Shown piece by piece: positions 26,752-37,467 of a DNA stretch of 64,000 bases (its first letter is position 1; each line of letters begins with the position of its first letter). The DNA is from Bacteroidota bacterium (GTDB lineage Bacteria; Bacteroidota; Bacteroidia; Chitinophagales; BACL12): assembly GCA_016706255.1 (NCBI GenBank), contig JADJJZ010000006.1, positions 558,001 to 622,000 of the forward strand, read 5' to 3'. Under the pieces are notes generated by a model. It was given only the letters and a program-made list of their open reading frames with translations, was not told the DNA's origin and did no database searches. A program made the position numbers and the translations under genes.

Positions 26752-29229
26752 TTATTCCATTTCATACACGCGCTTAACACGCTGTGAAATGCCCGTCATT
26801 ACTTCATAAGGTATCGTTTCCTGCCATGCAGCATAAGTGGAAATTGAAATGTGTTCACCAAATATTTCTACAGTATCCCCAACTTTTATTTGTGGAATAT
26901 TGGTAACATCTATCATGCTCATATCCATACAAACTCTGCCCACAACAGGCACCAAATTTCCATTAACCCAAACACTGCCATTACCATTACTCATGCGACG
27001 TGAAAAACCATCTGCGTAACCAATATTGATGGTCGCAATTTTTTTATTTGCATTAGCAATATATGTACGACTGTAACCTACACTTTCGCCTGTTTTTACA
27101 TCGTGAATTTGTGCAATATTTGTCTGCAGAATACCAACCGGTAATAATTTATTTTGCATAATTGCAGCAGGGTCAACACCATATAAACCAATACCCAAAC
27201 GAACCATATCGAATTGCGCATTGTTAAATCGGCTGATACCCGGTGAATTTAAAATATGTCGCAACGGGCGATATCCGATTGCAGCAATTATTTTATCCGA
27301 TAAGGTTGTAAATAAATCAATTTGCTGTTGCGAAAAAGTATCATGCGTTTGTTCGTCGGCGCCTGCCAGGTGTGAAAATATGCTGGCAATAGTTAGTTGT
27401 TTGTTTTCGCGTAAAATGGAAATTAATGCGGTTATATCTTTTTCTTCAAACCCTAAACGATGCATGCCTGTATCCAGTTTAATATGAATAGTAGCAGCAT
27501 TGTTATTAGTTGAATGGATAAAAGTTTGTAATAAATCGATACTGTATATTTCCGGCTCAAGATGATATTGTTTAAGCTGATCAAATGTTTCCGGTTCGGG
27601 ATTCATAACCATAATCGGCAATCGTATTCCCTGTCGGCGCAAATCGGCCCCTTCATCGGCGTAGGCAACAGCAAGGTAATCGACACGCTGATTGGCCAGA
27701 AGCCTTGCCACCTCTGCTTGTCCGCTGCCATAACTAAATGCTTTCACCATAGCCATGGTTTTAACACCAGGCGATAGTGCAGCCCTGTAAGTATTTAAAT
27801 TATGTGCCAGATTATTCAGGTTGATACGCAAAACAGTACCATGCGTTTTTAATGCAAGCTGATTGCTTATTTTTTCCAATTGAAAACGACGTGCGCCTTT
27901 TATTAAAATTATTTCATTTGCAAAATTAAATTCATGCAAATGGTTAAGCATATTTTCCGTATCTGGAAAAAACACAATATTAAGTGCAGCAAATGTATTT
28001 TTTTGTTGTGCTATTTTTGAACCAATAGCATATATTTTATCGATATGATTTGCTTTTAATAATGTTGCAATACGCGCATATAATTTTGCATCATTTTCAC
28101 CACTTTCATCAAAATCGCTGATGATAATTGTTTTATTTAATCCCTCAGCATGGTGATGCATAAATTTTAATGCAATATCTAACGATGCAAAGTCGGCACT
28201 GTAAGCATCATTAATAATCAGGCAATTTTGTAATCCTTTTTTTAATTCGAGCCGCATCTGCACAGCCGGAAGGTCTTGTGCCTGTAACGTAATACGTTCA
28301 ATGGTTTCAGGCTGCAGCTGATTGCTTTGTTTTAAAATATATAATGCAGTAATCAATGCGTGCACACTGTTTTCAAAGGCTGCTAAATCGGCAAAAGGAA
28401 TTGCAAAATGATAATGTGTTGCATTAAAATGAATGGTAAATAATGTTTTATCTGCAAGACGTTCAATATCACTTATTAAAACTGTTGGGTCAGTTTCAAT
28501 ATTGGTGCTCCAGGAAATTGAATTAGAAAATTCGGACAGCGCATCGTGAATTAAGGTATGATCTTTTCTGTAAATTACCGTTTCAGCGTGTGTAAATAAT
28601 TTAATTTTTTCTTGTGTTTTTTGTGTTTCACTTTCAAATCCTTCGTTATGTGCATTGGTAATATTTGTAATAATGCCAATATTCGGATGAATTATTTTTT
28701 CGAGCAATTCCATTTCACCGGGTTGTGAAATGCCTGCCTCAAAAATGCCCAGTTCATGTTGTTTGTCCATCTCCCAAACACTTAACGGAACCCCAAGCTG
28801 GGAGTTATAACTTTTAGGGCTGCGAACAATGTCGAAATCAATTTTTAACAAATGATACAACCATTCTTTTACGATGGTTTTGCCGTTGCTGCCGGTAATA
28901 CCCACGACCGGAATTTCAAAACGGCTTCTGTGGAAGGCTGCTAATGCTTGTAAAGCGCTTAAAGTATGCTCAACCAAGAGATAATTGGCATCCGGTTTTG
29001 GCGCAGAGGGCATTTTTTCGACCAGAAATGAACGTACCCCCCCTGAGTAGGCATCTGAGAGGTATCGGTGACCGTCGTGCTGCTTGCCCGAAATGGCGAT
29101 AAAAAGCGATTTTTCACCAAAAACGATATTCCTGGTATCTGTCAATAAATGTGTAATTGGCGCATCGGGGCTGACAATTTGTCCCGTGTTTCCCAATATG
29201 TCAACGATATCTTTAACAGTATACAGCAT
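26752..29229 (-). CDS. Bifunctional MurF / alanine racemase
   Basis: A fusion of two cell-wall enzymes. The N-terminal half is UDP-MurNAc-tripeptide:D-Ala-D-Ala ligase (MurF), with the ATP loop GITGSNGKTIVKEWL and LIINDAYSADFASL. The C-terminal half is alanine racemase, with the PLP lysine in AMVKAFSYGSGQ, FSHLAGADE, NSPGISRF, the catalytic Tyr region NIGYADGFSRR and VGRVCMDMSMIDVT. The fusion makes D-Ala and uses D-Ala-D-Ala in one polypeptide and is characteristic of Bacteroidota. The start was moved to ATG at 29229 (MLYTVKDIVDIL, 825 aa) from an open frame reaching 29274. Confidence 0.95.
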   Translation of the reverse strand: MLYTVKDIVDILGNTGQIVSPDAPITHLLTDTRNIVFGEKSLFIAISGKQHDGHRYLSDAYSGGVRSFLVEKMPSAPKPDANYLLVEHTLSALQALAAFHRSRFEIPVVGITGSNGKTIVKEWLYHLLKIDFDIVRSPKSYNSQLGVPLSVWEMDKQHELGIFEAGISQPGEMELLEKIIHPNIGIITNITNAHNEGFESETQKTQEKIKLFTHAETVIYRKDHTLIHDALSEFSNSISWSTNIETDPTVLISDIERLADKTLFTIHFNATHYHFAIPFADLAAFENSVHALITALYILKQSNQLQPETIERITLQAQDLPAVQMRLELKKGLQNCLIINDAYSADFASLDIALKFMHHHAEGLNKTIIISDFDESGENDAKLYARIATLLKANHIDKIYAIGSKIAQQKNTFAALNIVFFPDTENMLNHLHEFNFANEIILIKGARRFQLEKISNQLALKTHGTVLRINLNNLAHNLNTYRAALSPGVKTMAMVKAFSYGSGQAEVARLLANQRVDYLAVAYADEGADLRRQGIRLPIMVMNPEPETFDQLKQYHLEPEIYSIDLLQTFIHSTNNNAATIHIKLDTGMHRLGFEEKDITALISILRENKQLTIASIFSHLAGADEQTHDTFSQQQIDLFTTLSDKIIAAIGYRPLRHILNSPGISRFNNAQFDMVRLGIGLYGVDPAAIMQNKLLPVGILQTNIAQIHDVKTGESVGYSRTYIANANKKIATINIGYADGFSRRMSNGNGSVWVNGNLVPVVGRVCMDMSMIDVTNIPQIKVGDTVEIFGEHISISTYAAWQETIPYEVMTGISQRVKRVYEME

Positions 29230-29334
29230 AGGTAAAAATCGATGTAAAGCTAATACAAATGAACATTCACGCACGTTTTCATCATTTCGTGCTTTAATAA
29301 TACGTTAAAATAACGGGCAACCCGCTACAATACT

Positions 29335-29342
29335 TATCTTTG
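29335..29342 (+). promoter_or_regulatory. -7 box upstream of secA
   Basis: TATCTTTG matches the -7 consensus, 60 bases before the secA start. No good -33 element was found at the right distance. Confidence 0.45.
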
Positions 29343-29402
29343 CGGCGAATGCGCGGAACGACTTTTGACAACCGCTATTCTTTCAATTGAGTAAATATAT
29401 AT

Positions 29403-32400
29403 ATGAGTTTAATATCGAACGCGCTTTCGAAATTATTCGGAGGCAATAAATACGAAAAAGACGTTAAGGCTATTACGCCAATAGTTGAGCAGGTTAAAGC
29501 TGAATACGCGAAGTTATCAGGACTTACCAACGACCAGTTACGGAACAAAACTGTTGAGTTTAAACAACGTATTAAGGACTATCTTAAGGATATTGATACT
29601 GAAATCAGTGGCTTACGGGCTGAGGCCGATAATCCTGAGCTTACGGATGTTGACCGTAAAGACGATATCTACAAAGAAATTGATACCCTGCGTAAAGACA
29701 GGGACAAAAAAATTGAAGAGGTATTAAAACTCATTTTACCTGAAGCTTTTGCGGTTATGAAAGAAACAGCAAGGCGTTTTACGGAAAATGATAAAATTAC
29801 TTCCACCGCCACACAACTGGACCGCGATTTATCTGTTAGCCGCGACTTTATTGAAATAAACGGGAATTACGCCATATATAGTAATGAATGGGAAGCAGCA
29901 GGTGTTCCAATTAAATGGAATATGATACACTATGATGTGCAGCTGATTGGTGGTTATGTTTTGCATTCCGGAAAAATTGCTGAGATGGCAACCGGTGAAG
30001 GTAAAACCCTCGTAGCAACATTACCTGCATATTTAAATGCACTTGCCGGTGAAGGTATTCATATTGTAACTGTAAATAATTACCTCGCACGACGCGATGC
30101 TGAATGGAATGCACCGATATTTAATTTTCTCGGTTTGCGCGTAGATTGTATCGATTTATATCAGCCAAACTCCGCAGAACGCAGAAATGCTTATTTAGCA
30201 GATATTACATATGGCACCAATAACGAATTCGGTTTCGATTATTTGCGCGATAATATGGTGCGTTCAGTTGAAGAAAAAGTACAACGTAAACACCATTTCG
30301 CAATGGTGGATGAGGTTGACTCTGTTTTAATTGATGATGCCAGAACACCGTTGATTATTTCCGGTCCAATTCCTAAAGGTGGAGATGCAGAAGTATATAA
30401 TCAGTTAAAACCACGTATCAATAAATTAATTGAAGCACAAAAACGTGTGTTTACCAATAATTTAAATGATGCTAAAAAAATGATTGAGGCTAATAAAAAT
30501 AAAGAAGCCGGAATTCATTTATTAAAAGCTCATCGTTCGCTGCCAAAAAATAATGCCTTAATTAAATTATTGAGTGAAGAAGGTGTTCGTAAATTATTAA
30601 TGGACACAGAAGGTGTTTACATTGCCGAACATAATAAACGTATGCCTGAAATTGATCAGGATTTATATTTTGTTATTGACGAAAAAAGTAATAGCGTTGA
30701 TTTAACGGATAAAGGAATTGAATTAATTACCGAAGGTGGAGAAGATCCGAATTTCTTTATTATTCCTGATGTTGGTGTTCAAATTGCAGATATTGAACGT
30801 AAAATTTTCAGCAAAGAAGAAAAAGTTGCTGCAAAAGACCAGTTGATGCAGGATTTCGCTGTAAAAAGTGATCGTATCCACTCAGTGCAACAATTATTAA
30901 AAGCATATACTTTATTTGAAAAAGATGTAGAGTATGTGGTAATGGAAAGTAAAGTTAAAATTGTTGATGAGCAAACCGGACGTATTCTGGATGGCCGTCG
31001 TTACAGTGATGGATTACATCAGGCAATTGAAGCGAAAGAAAATGTAAAAGTTGAAGCGCTTACACAAACATATGCAACAATTACTTTGCAGAATTATTTC
31101 AGGATGTTCCACAAGTTATGTGGTATGACCGGTACTGCAGAAACTGAAGCAGGTGAGTTTTGGGATATTTATAAATTGGATGTATCTGCAATTCCAACCA
31201 ACAGATCAATAGTTAGAAAAGACTTAGAAGATTACGTTTATAAAACACGTAAAGAAAAATATTTAGCAGTAATTGAACGCATTCAGCAATTAGTAAAAGA
31301 TGGCAGGCCGGTATTAGTTGGTACTACATCGGTAGAGGTGAGTGAGTTGTTGAGCAGAATGTTACAATTAAAAGGAATTAAACACAATGTATTAAATGCG
31401 AAACAACATCAGCGAGAAGCTGAAATTGTTGCGGAAGCAGGTAAAGCAGGAAGTGTAACCATTGCAACCAATATGGCCGGTCGTGGTACCGATATTAAAT
31501 TAGGTATTGGTGTTGTTGATGCCGGTGGTTTGGCAATTATTGGTACAGAACGTCACGATTCACGTCGTGTAGACAGGCAGTTACGCGGTCGTGCAGGTCG
31601 TCAGGGAGATCCGGGTTCCAGCGAATTTTTTGTTTCGCTTGAAGATGGTTTAATGCGTTTATTTGGAAGCGAACGTATTGCCAAAGTAATGGATACCATG
31701 GGTTATAAAGAAGGTGAAGTTATTCAGCACCGCATGATTACCAAATCAATTGAACGCGCGCAGAAAAAAGTTGAAGAAAACAACTTTGGTATGCGTAAAC
31801 GATTGCTTGAGTATGATGATGTTATGAATAATCAGCGTTCTTTAGTTTATCAGAAAAGAAATCACGCATTATCCGGTGAACGTTTAACCATCGATTTAAA
31901 TAATACCATTTATGATTTATGTGATGAAATTGTAAATACACATCACGCAGCAAAAGATTTTGAAAATTTCACATTGGATGTAATTCGTTATTTCAGTATG
32001 GAACCTGAGGTAACGCAAAAAGAATTCGAAAATGAAAAACCGAATGCTATTGCAAATAAATTATATACCAATGCACAGGAATTTTATAAACGTAAATCTC
32101 AGGCATTATTAAAAAAAGTATATCCGCTTGTTCAGGATTTACATGCTTCACGCGGTGAAACACTTGAAAATGTGATTGTGCCGTTTACTGATGGCAGAAA
32201 AGGTTTAAATGTAATGGTGAACTTAACCAAAGCAATTGAAACCAACGGAACAGAAATTAATTACTCTATTGAACGTATGATTAGTTTGATTGTAATTGAT
32301 GATCACTGGAAAGAACATTTACGTGAAATGGATGATTTGAAACAATCGGTTCAAGGTGCAGTTTACGAACAAAAAGATCCATTGCTGATTTATAAATTCG

Positions 32401-32720
32401 AAGCATTTGAAATGTTCAAAAAAATGCTCAGCGAATTGAATAAAGAAATTGTTTCATTTTTATTCCGAGGTAACGTTCCGATTCGCAGTTCAGAAGAAGT
32501 GCGCACAGCAGCTCCGCAAAAAAGAACTGACATGAGTCAGTTAAAAGAAAGTCGCGAAGACGGCACTGCAGCGGCACCTGAAGGCGGACAAAGAACTGCT
32601 GCTCAGCCTGAACGTAAAGCAATTGAACCTATTCGTGTTGAAAAGAAAGTGGGCCGAAATGATGCTTGCCCTTGCGGGTCCGGAAAAAAATTCAAAAATT
32701 GTCACGGTAAAGAAGAATAA
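29403..32720 (+). CDS. secA: Preprotein translocase ATPase SecA
   Basis: Motor ATPase that pushes unfolded proteins through SecYEG. It has the Walker A ATGEGKTLVATLP (about residue 198), the DEAD-type VDEVDSVLIDDARTPLI, TNMAGRGTDIKLG and the helicase motif GRAGRQGDPGSSEFF. The C-terminal zinc SEC-C motif GRNDACPCGSGKKFKNCHG is intact. At 1,105 aa it is longer than E. coli SecA (901), with insertions around residues 60-100 and 330-400, as usual in Bacteroidota. It is followed by its own terminator. Confidence 0.98.
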   Translation: MSLISNALSKLFGGNKYEKDVKAITPIVEQVKAEYAKLSGLTNDQLRNKTVEFKQRIKDYLKDIDTEISGLRAEADNPELTDVDRKDDIYKEIDTLRKDRDKKIEEVLKLILPEAFAVMKETARRFTENDKITSTATQLDRDLSVSRDFIEINGNYAIYSNEWEAAGVPIKWNMIHYDVQLIGGYVLHSGKIAEMATGEGKTLVATLPAYLNALAGEGIHIVTVNNYLARRDAEWNAPIFNFLGLRVDCIDLYQPNSAERRNAYLADITYGTNNEFGFDYLRDNMVRSVEEKVQRKHHFAMVDEVDSVLIDDARTPLIISGPIPKGGDAEVYNQLKPRINKLIEAQKRVFTNNLNDAKKMIEANKNKEAGIHLLKAHRSLPKNNALIKLLSEEGVRKLLMDTEGVYIAEHNKRMPEIDQDLYFVIDEKSNSVDLTDKGIELITEGGEDPNFFIIPDVGVQIADIERKIFSKEEKVAAKDQLMQDFAVKSDRIHSVQQLLKAYTLFEKDVEYVVMESKVKIVDEQTGRILDGRRYSDGLHQAIEAKENVKVEALTQTYATITLQNYFRMFHKLCGMTGTAETEAGEFWDIYKLDVSAIPTNRSIVRKDLEDYVYKTRKEKYLAVIERIQQLVKDGRPVLVGTTSVEVSELLSRMLQLKGIKHNVLNAKQHQREAEIVAEAGKAGSVTIATNMAGRGTDIKLGIGVVDAGGLAIIGTERHDSRRVDRQLRGRAGRQGDPGSSEFFVSLEDGLMRLFGSERIAKVMDTMGYKEGEVIQHRMITKSIERAQKKVEENNFGMRKRLLEYDDVMNNQRSLVYQKRNHALSGERLTIDLNNTIYDLCDEIVNTHHAAKDFENFTLDVIRYFSMEPEVTQKEFENEKPNAIANKLYTNAQEFYKRKSQALLKKVYPLVQDLHASRGETLENVIVPFTDGRKGLNVMVNLTKAIETNGTEINYSIERMISLIVIDDHWKEHLREMDDLKQSVQGAVYEQKDPLLIYKFEAFEMFKKMLSELNKEIVSFLFRGNVPIRSSEEVRTAAPQKRTDMSQLKESREDGTAAAPEGGQRTAAQPERKAIEPIRVEKKVGRNDACPCGSGKKFKNCHGKEE

Positions 32721-32726
32721 AAATAT

Positions 32727-32754
32727 AATCCCGGTTAATTGCCGGGATTTTTTT
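32727..32754 (+). terminator. Rho-independent terminator of secA
   Basis: AATCCCGG pairs with CCGGGATT around a TTAATTG loop, followed by T residues. It ends 14 bases before deoC. Confidence 0.85.
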
Positions 32755-32767
32755 AATATAAAGTTTT

Positions 32768-33424
32768 ATGCAATCAAAAATATTATTGAATACTTATCTG
32801 GAACACACCATTTTAAAACCGGATACTACTATTCAGGAAGTGGAGCAACTTTGTAAAGATGCAATTCAATATCAGTTTGCAGGTGTATGTGTGCCTTCCT
32901 ATTTTTTAGAAACAGCAGTTGAATTATTACAGGATACCGGAATTGATATTGTTACCGTTATCGGTTTTCCTTATGGTTATAATTCGCTGATGAGCAAATT
33001 TGAAGAAGCAGAAGATGCAATTAACCGCGGCGCACATCATCTTGATATGGTAATTAATATTGCTGCTGTAAAAAATAATGATTGGGATACGGTAGAAAAT
33101 GAAATTGATACCATCAACCGATTAGTAAAACGTGAAGGCAAAATATTTAAATTAATTGCCGAATCCGGACTGATGGAAGACATAGAATTGGAATTAATTT
33201 GTAAAATTGCCAACGACCTGAAAATTGATTATCTGAAAACATCTACAGGCATAAACGGCCCTGGAGCAAATGTTGAAACTGTGGCAAGTTTACGTGAAAT
33301 GTTAGACCCTGCCATTAAAATTAAAGCTTCCGGTGGCATCAGAACAAAAGAAGCGGCATTGGAGCTTATAGCAGCCGGGGCAGACCGTATCGGAGCCAGC
33401 AAGAGCGTGGATATGATGTTATAA
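32768..33424 (+). CDS. deoC: Deoxyribose-phosphate aldolase
   Basis: Splits 2-deoxyribose-5-phosphate into glyceraldehyde-3-phosphate and acetaldehyde in deoxynucleoside catabolism. The Schiff-base lysine is Lys157 in DYLKTSTG. The second active-site lysine is in IKIKASGGIRT, and Asp93 in HLDMVINI completes the proton relay. The length of 218 aa is typical. The downstream SPOR and peptidase genes are co-directional, but a gap of about 80 bases makes cotranscription uncertain. Confidence 0.96.
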   Translation: MQSKILLNTYLEHTILKPDTTIQEVEQLCKDAIQYQFAGVCVPSYFLETAVELLQDTGIDIVTVIGFPYGYNSLMSKFEEAEDAINRGAHHLDMVINIAAVKNNDWDTVENEIDTINRLVKREGKIFKLIAESGLMEDIELELICKIANDLKIDYLKTSTGINGPGANVETVASLREMLDPAIKIKASGGIRTKEAALELIAAGADRIGASKSVDMML

Positions 33425-33505
33425 TTGGCTGCCTGCAATGAACAGCTTTGTTTTTTCGTTAAATCTGTTTCAACATAAATGCGTACTTTAGAGCCATATA
33501 AGCAT

Positions 33506-33889
33506 ATGAGAACCTTATTTATAATTAGCACCCTATTTTGTGCAACTACTACATTTGCACAAACGGGTAATATTGTGGTTAACGATCAGGCCGGTGCCGG
33601 GGAACTTATCGAGCAACATGTTTTATTTAATAAAGAGCATGGTGAATTACCGGGATACCGTATTCAGATTCTTGCAACAAACAGCCTCGTATCTGCAAAA
33701 GATGCCAAGTCCGATTTTTTAAAACAATTTGATGGATACCACGCAACTATTGTTTTCGAAGCACCGAATTATAAATTGCGCATTGGTAATTACACCAACC
33801 GCTTTGATGCAAACCGCGATTTACAAATTTTACTCGAGCATTTTCCGAATGCACTTATTGTAAAAGACTTGATCAACATTACAGAATAA
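33506..33889 (+). CDS. SPOR domain-containing exported protein
   Basis: Small exported protein: signal peptide MRTLFIISTLFCATTTFAQ, then about 105 residues ending in a SPOR-like domain (GYRIQILATNSLVSAKDAK, then YKLRIGNYTNRFDANRDL). SPOR domains bind denuded peptidoglycan, so a cell-wall or division-site role is plausible but unproven. I chose ATG at 33506, because the upstream start at 33479 would place nine charged residues before the signal peptide. The stop overlaps the next start by one base (TAATG). Confidence 0.85.
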   Translation: MRTLFIISTLFCATTTFAQTGNIVVNDQAGAGELIEQHVLFNKEHGELPGYRIQILATNSLVSAKDAKSDFLKQFDGYHATIVFEAPNYKLRIGNYTNRFDANRDLQILLEHFPNALIVKDLINITE

Positions 33890-35086
33890 TGACGATGGAT
33901 ATCGGTGAAAAAATTAAACAACTGGCGCAGGAAAATTTTGAAGAAATCCGCGCTTGTCGTCGTCATATTCATCAACATCCCGAATTATCATTTCAGGAAT
34001 TTGAAACTGCTAAATTTATTCAGCAAAAATTAACTGAATATGGCATTCCTTTTACGGCGAATATTGCCAAAACAGGAATTGTTGCCATTGTTGAAGGAAA
34101 AAATCCATCATCTAAAACCATCGCCCTGCGCGCTGATATGGATGCATTACCGATTCTTGAACAAAATAATAACGAATATACATCGCAAAATAAAGGTGTT
34201 ATGCATGCCTGTGGTCACGATGCGCATACAGCATGTTTATTGGGCGCGGGTAAAATTTTACAGACATTAAAAAATGAATTTGAAGGTTCTGTTAAATTAA
34301 TTTTCCAGCCTTCAGAAGAAAAATTACCCGGTGGTGCATCTGAGATGATAAAAGCAGGTGTTCTCGAAAATCCTCAAGTAGAAGGTATTATTGGACAGCA
34401 TGTATTCACTCCATTTAAAGTAGGTACAGTTGCATTTTGTTTTGGCAATATGATGGCCAGCACCGACGAAATTTATATTACCATAAAAGGCAAGGGTGGT
34501 CATGGCGCTTATCCTCAGGACACAAAAGACCCGGTTATGATGGCTGCACAAATGTTGGTTGCCATGCAACAGGTGGTTAGCAGAACAGTTTCTCCATTTC
34601 AACCTGCAGTGCTCACGTTCGGCAAAGTATTTGCAAACGGAGCTACGAATATTATTCCGGATGAAGTATATTTAGAAGGCACTTTCCGCGCTATGGATGA
34701 AACCGTTCGTTCAGCAGCACATCAACAAATAAAAAGAAATTGCTAAAAATACAGTTGCTGCATTTGGAGGCACCGTTGATGTAAATATTGCCATAGGATA
34801 TCCCGTTTTAACAAATAACGATGCACTTACCCAACGCAGTTACGACAGGGCAGTAGCGTATCTCGGAAAAGAAAATGTAATTATCACCACACCGCGAATG
34901 GGAGCCGAGGATTTTGCATTTTATTCGCAAAAAGTACCTGCTTGTTTTTATCGCTTAGGAACAGGAAATCCGGATAAGGGCATTACATCCAATATTCATA
35001 CACCAACCTTTAATATCGATGAAAATGCTCTGGTAACGGGCATGGGCTTAATGGCATTTCATGCTCTCGGCGAATTATCCGCTTAA
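33889..35086 (+). CDS. M20-family amidohydrolase/peptidase, frameshift near 34733
   Basis: Metal-dependent hydrolase of the M20D group (hippuricase/N-acyl-amino-acid amidohydrolase-like). The metal motif MHACGHDAHTA is at residues 105-115. FQPSEEKLPGGASEMI, the dimerisation motif GGHGAYPQDTKDPV and the C-terminal MGAEDFAFYSQKVPACFYRLG follow. The first frame stops at 34746. Removing one A from the A5 at 34731-34735 restores HQQIKEIAKNTVAAFGG and runs to the stop at 35086, giving about 398 aa, normal for the family. The substrate cannot be told from the sequence. Translationally coupled to the SPOR gene. Confidence 0.9.
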
Positions 35087-35162
35087 TAATTTATTCCGCC
35101 AATTCCATTATTGACCGAAAAACATTGAACTTTGTTGCGGCGCATATTGTAATACTCAAGGT

Positions 35163-36935
35163 TTGGCTAAAACAAAAAAACAAAAATTATTTACTACTTC
35201 TGATTATGCTATTTTCAGGAGACTGATGCGTTATGCCGGTCCGTTCAGAAAACAATTTTATATTTCAACGGCACTGGCAATAGCCCTTTCAGCGCTTACA
35301 CCTATCAGGCCGTTATTGGTGGGTATTACGGTAGATAAATATATTATAGGCAACGACTTTCACGGGTTGGTTATAATTTCACTTATCTCACTTGGTGTTT
35401 TACTCGCTGAATCCATTGGCAGATATTATTTTTTATTTATTACCAACTGGCTGGGTCAAAATGTGGTAAAAAATTTACGCGTAAAAGTATTTAATCACCT
35501 GATTGGCTTGCGATTAACCTATTACAATAATACACCGGTTGGTATTTCTACAACAAGAACAATTAACGACCTGGAAACAATAAACAGTGTTTTTACAGAA
35601 GGTGCCATTCAGATTATTGCTGATTTATTAACCATCGTGTTTGTAATTACGTTTATGTTTATTGTAAACTGGCAACTTGCTTTATTGAGTTTGATTAGTT
35701 TACCAATGATCATATATGCAACTTATGTTTTTAAAGAAGGTATTAAATCTACATTCCAGGAAGTGCGCACTGCTGTAGCAAAATTAAATTCCTTTTTACA
35801 GGAAAGAATTACCGGAATGAAGGTTGTGCAAATATTTAATGCGGAAGCACAGGAATACGAAAATTTTAAATCTATAAATAAAGACCATCGTGGTGCACAG
35901 GTGCGTTCGGTGTGGTATTATTCCGTATTTTTTCCGGTGGTAGAAATTATTATTGCCTTTGCCACAGCATTAATGGTTTGGCGCGGCGCACATAGTGTAT
36001 TGCAGGAACGTGCAACATTAGGTGATATCAACGCATTTATTTTATACCTCAGTATTTTATTCCGGCCATTGCGTATGCTTGCCGATAAATTTAACACCTT
36101 GCAAATGGGTGTAGTATCAAGCGACAGGATTTTTAAAATTCTGGATACCAATGAACATATTGAAAATAAGGGCACTTTTGCACCGGAACATGTTCAGGGA
36201 CATATTGAATTTAAAAATGTTTGGTTTGCATATAAAGATGACAACTGGGTTTTAAAAAATGTAAGTTTTTCGATTAAACCCGGTGAAACCCTCGCCATTG
36301 TTGGTGCAACAGGAGCCGGAAAATCTTCAATTATAAATATATTAAATCGTTTTTACGAAATACAAAAAGGTGAAATTTTAGTTGACCATTCACCTGTTCA
36401 ACATTTTGAATTATCATCACTGCGTAAACAAACCGGAATGGTATTGCAAGATGTATTTTTATTTTCAGGAAGTATTTTTGAAAATATTACGTTGCGCGAT
36501 ACCAATGTAACCCGCGAGCAGGTAGTTCATGCTGCAAAAATGTTAGGTGCACACGATTTTATTATGCGTTTGCCGGGTGGTTATGATTATAATGTAATGG
36601 AACGTGGTGCAACATTATCGCTTGGTCAGCGACAGCTTATTTCATTTATACGGGCATTGGTATTTAATCCCGATATATTAATTCTTGATGAAGCAACTTC
36701 ATCTGTTGATACAGAAACGGAACAGGTAATTCAACATGCAATTGAAAATTTAATCACCGATCGTACATCTATTATCATCGCACACCGCTTAAGCACCATC
36801 CGCCGCGCTGATCAGATTTTGGTTTTAGATAAAGGTGAAGTAAAAGAAATTGGCACCCACGAAGAATTATTATTACACAACGGCTATTATAAAAAATTAT
36901 ACGATATGCAGTTTGTAAAAGAACTGGTGCAATAG
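35163..36935 (+). CDS. ABC exporter, fused membrane and ATPase domains (MsbA-like)
   Basis: Half-size ABC exporter acting as a dimer in the inner membrane. The first ~320 residues hold six membrane helices. The ATPase has Walker A GATGAGKSS, the Q-loop region GMVLQDVFLFSG, signature LSLGQRQL, Walker B ILILDEATSS and the H-loop IIIAHRLSTI. The family includes lipid A flippase MsbA and multidrug exporters; the substrate here is not certain. The start is TTG at 35163 (MAKTKKQKLF); no ATG gives a full first helix. A bidirectional terminator separates it from the convergent hup gene. Confidence 0.93.
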   Translation: MAKTKKQKLFTTSDYAIFRRLMRYAGPFRKQFYISTALAIALSALTPIRPLLVGITVDKYIIGNDFHGLVIISLISLGVLLAESIGRYYFLFITNWLGQNVVKNLRVKVFNHLIGLRLTYYNNTPVGISTTRTINDLETINSVFTEGAIQIIADLLTIVFVITFMFIVNWQLALLSLISLPMIIYATYVFKEGIKSTFQEVRTAVAKLNSFLQERITGMKVVQIFNAEAQEYENFKSINKDHRGAQVRSVWYYSVFFPVVEIIIAFATALMVWRGAHSVLQERATLGDINAFILYLSILFRPLRMLADKFNTLQMGVVSSDRIFKILDTNEHIENKGTFAPEHVQGHIEFKNVWFAYKDDNWVLKNVSFSIKPGETLAIVGATGAGKSSIINILNRFYEIQKGEILVDHSPVQHFELSSLRKQTGMVLQDVFLFSGSIFENITLRDTNVTREQVVHAAKMLGAHDFIMRLPGGYDYNVMERGATLSLGQRQLISFIRALVFNPDILILDEATSSVDTETEQVIQHAIENLITDRTSIIIAHRLSTIRRADQILVLDKGEVKEIGTHEELLLHNGYYKKLYDMQFVKELVQ

Positions 36936-36938
36936 GGC

Positions 36939-36970
36939 AAAAAAAAACATCCGCCGAAGCGAATGTTTTT
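36939..36970. terminator. Bidirectional terminator between ABC exporter and hup
   Basis: ACATCCGC and GCGAATGT pair with one mismatch around CGAA (a TTCG tetraloop on the minus strand). An A run lies on the left and a T run on the right, so it can stop both converging transcripts. Confidence 0.75.
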
Positions 36971-36989
36971 CTCTAAGAGAAATGTTTTC

Positions 36990-37259
36990 TTAAACAGCTT
37001 CAGATAATTCTTTACCTGCTTTGAAACGTACCACATTTTTAGCAGCAATTTTGATTGCTTTACCAGTTTGTGGGTTACGGCCGGTACGAGCAGCACGTTT
37101 GCTTACAGAGTAAGTTCCGAAACCTACTAAAGTAACTTTGTCACCTTTTTTTAATGCTTTACGGATTGCAGTCATCATGCTGTCTAAACATGCAGTTGCT
37201 TGTGTTTTGGTTAAGCCTGTGTCGGCTGCCATTGCATCGATTAATTCGCCTTTGTTCAT
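36990..37259 (-). CDS. hup: HU-family DNA-binding protein
   Basis: Histone-like protein that bends and compacts DNA. It has 89 aa with the full HU layout: MNKGELIDAMAADTGLTKTQA helices, VTLVGFGTYSVSKRAARTGR leading into the DNA-binding arm (NPQTGKAIKI), and KNVVRFKAGKELSEAV at the end. It is transcribed alone from a strong consensus promoter and closed by a hairpin terminator. A more divergent HU-like gene is at 42432. Confidence 0.96.
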   Translation of the reverse strand: MNKGELIDAMAADTGLTKTQATACLDSMMTAIRKALKKGDKVTLVGFGTYSVSKRAARTGRNPQTGKAIKIAAKNVVRFKAGKELSEAV

Positions 37260-37300
37260 TGTAATTTGTTTTATTAGTTATTAAATAAGTTTTACAGCGC

Positions 37301-37330
37301 CAAAAATACAGTGTTTACGGGCATTTCAAA
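37301..37330 (-). promoter_or_regulatory. Bacteroidota-type promoter of hup
   Basis: On the minus strand TTTG (37327-37330), 18 bases, then TATTTTTG (37301-37308). The leader to the hup start codon is about 40 bases. Confidence 0.75.
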
Positions 37331-37467
37331 ATATTAATTCGCCGGAACCCCTGTATTTTCAACACTTTATACACATTTAGCGGCTGAAATGCCCGTATTT
37401 GAAGGGTTTGGGCACTTTTTGGCACTTATTTCCGGTAAAAATTGAAGAATTGCGATATTTATTTTTT

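Noticed and set aside
34898..35086. Separate small gene after the M20 hydrolase
   Set aside because: Its product (MGAEDFAFYSQKVPACFYRLG...) is the conserved C-terminus of the M20 hydrolase, separated only by a one-base frameshift at 34731-34735.
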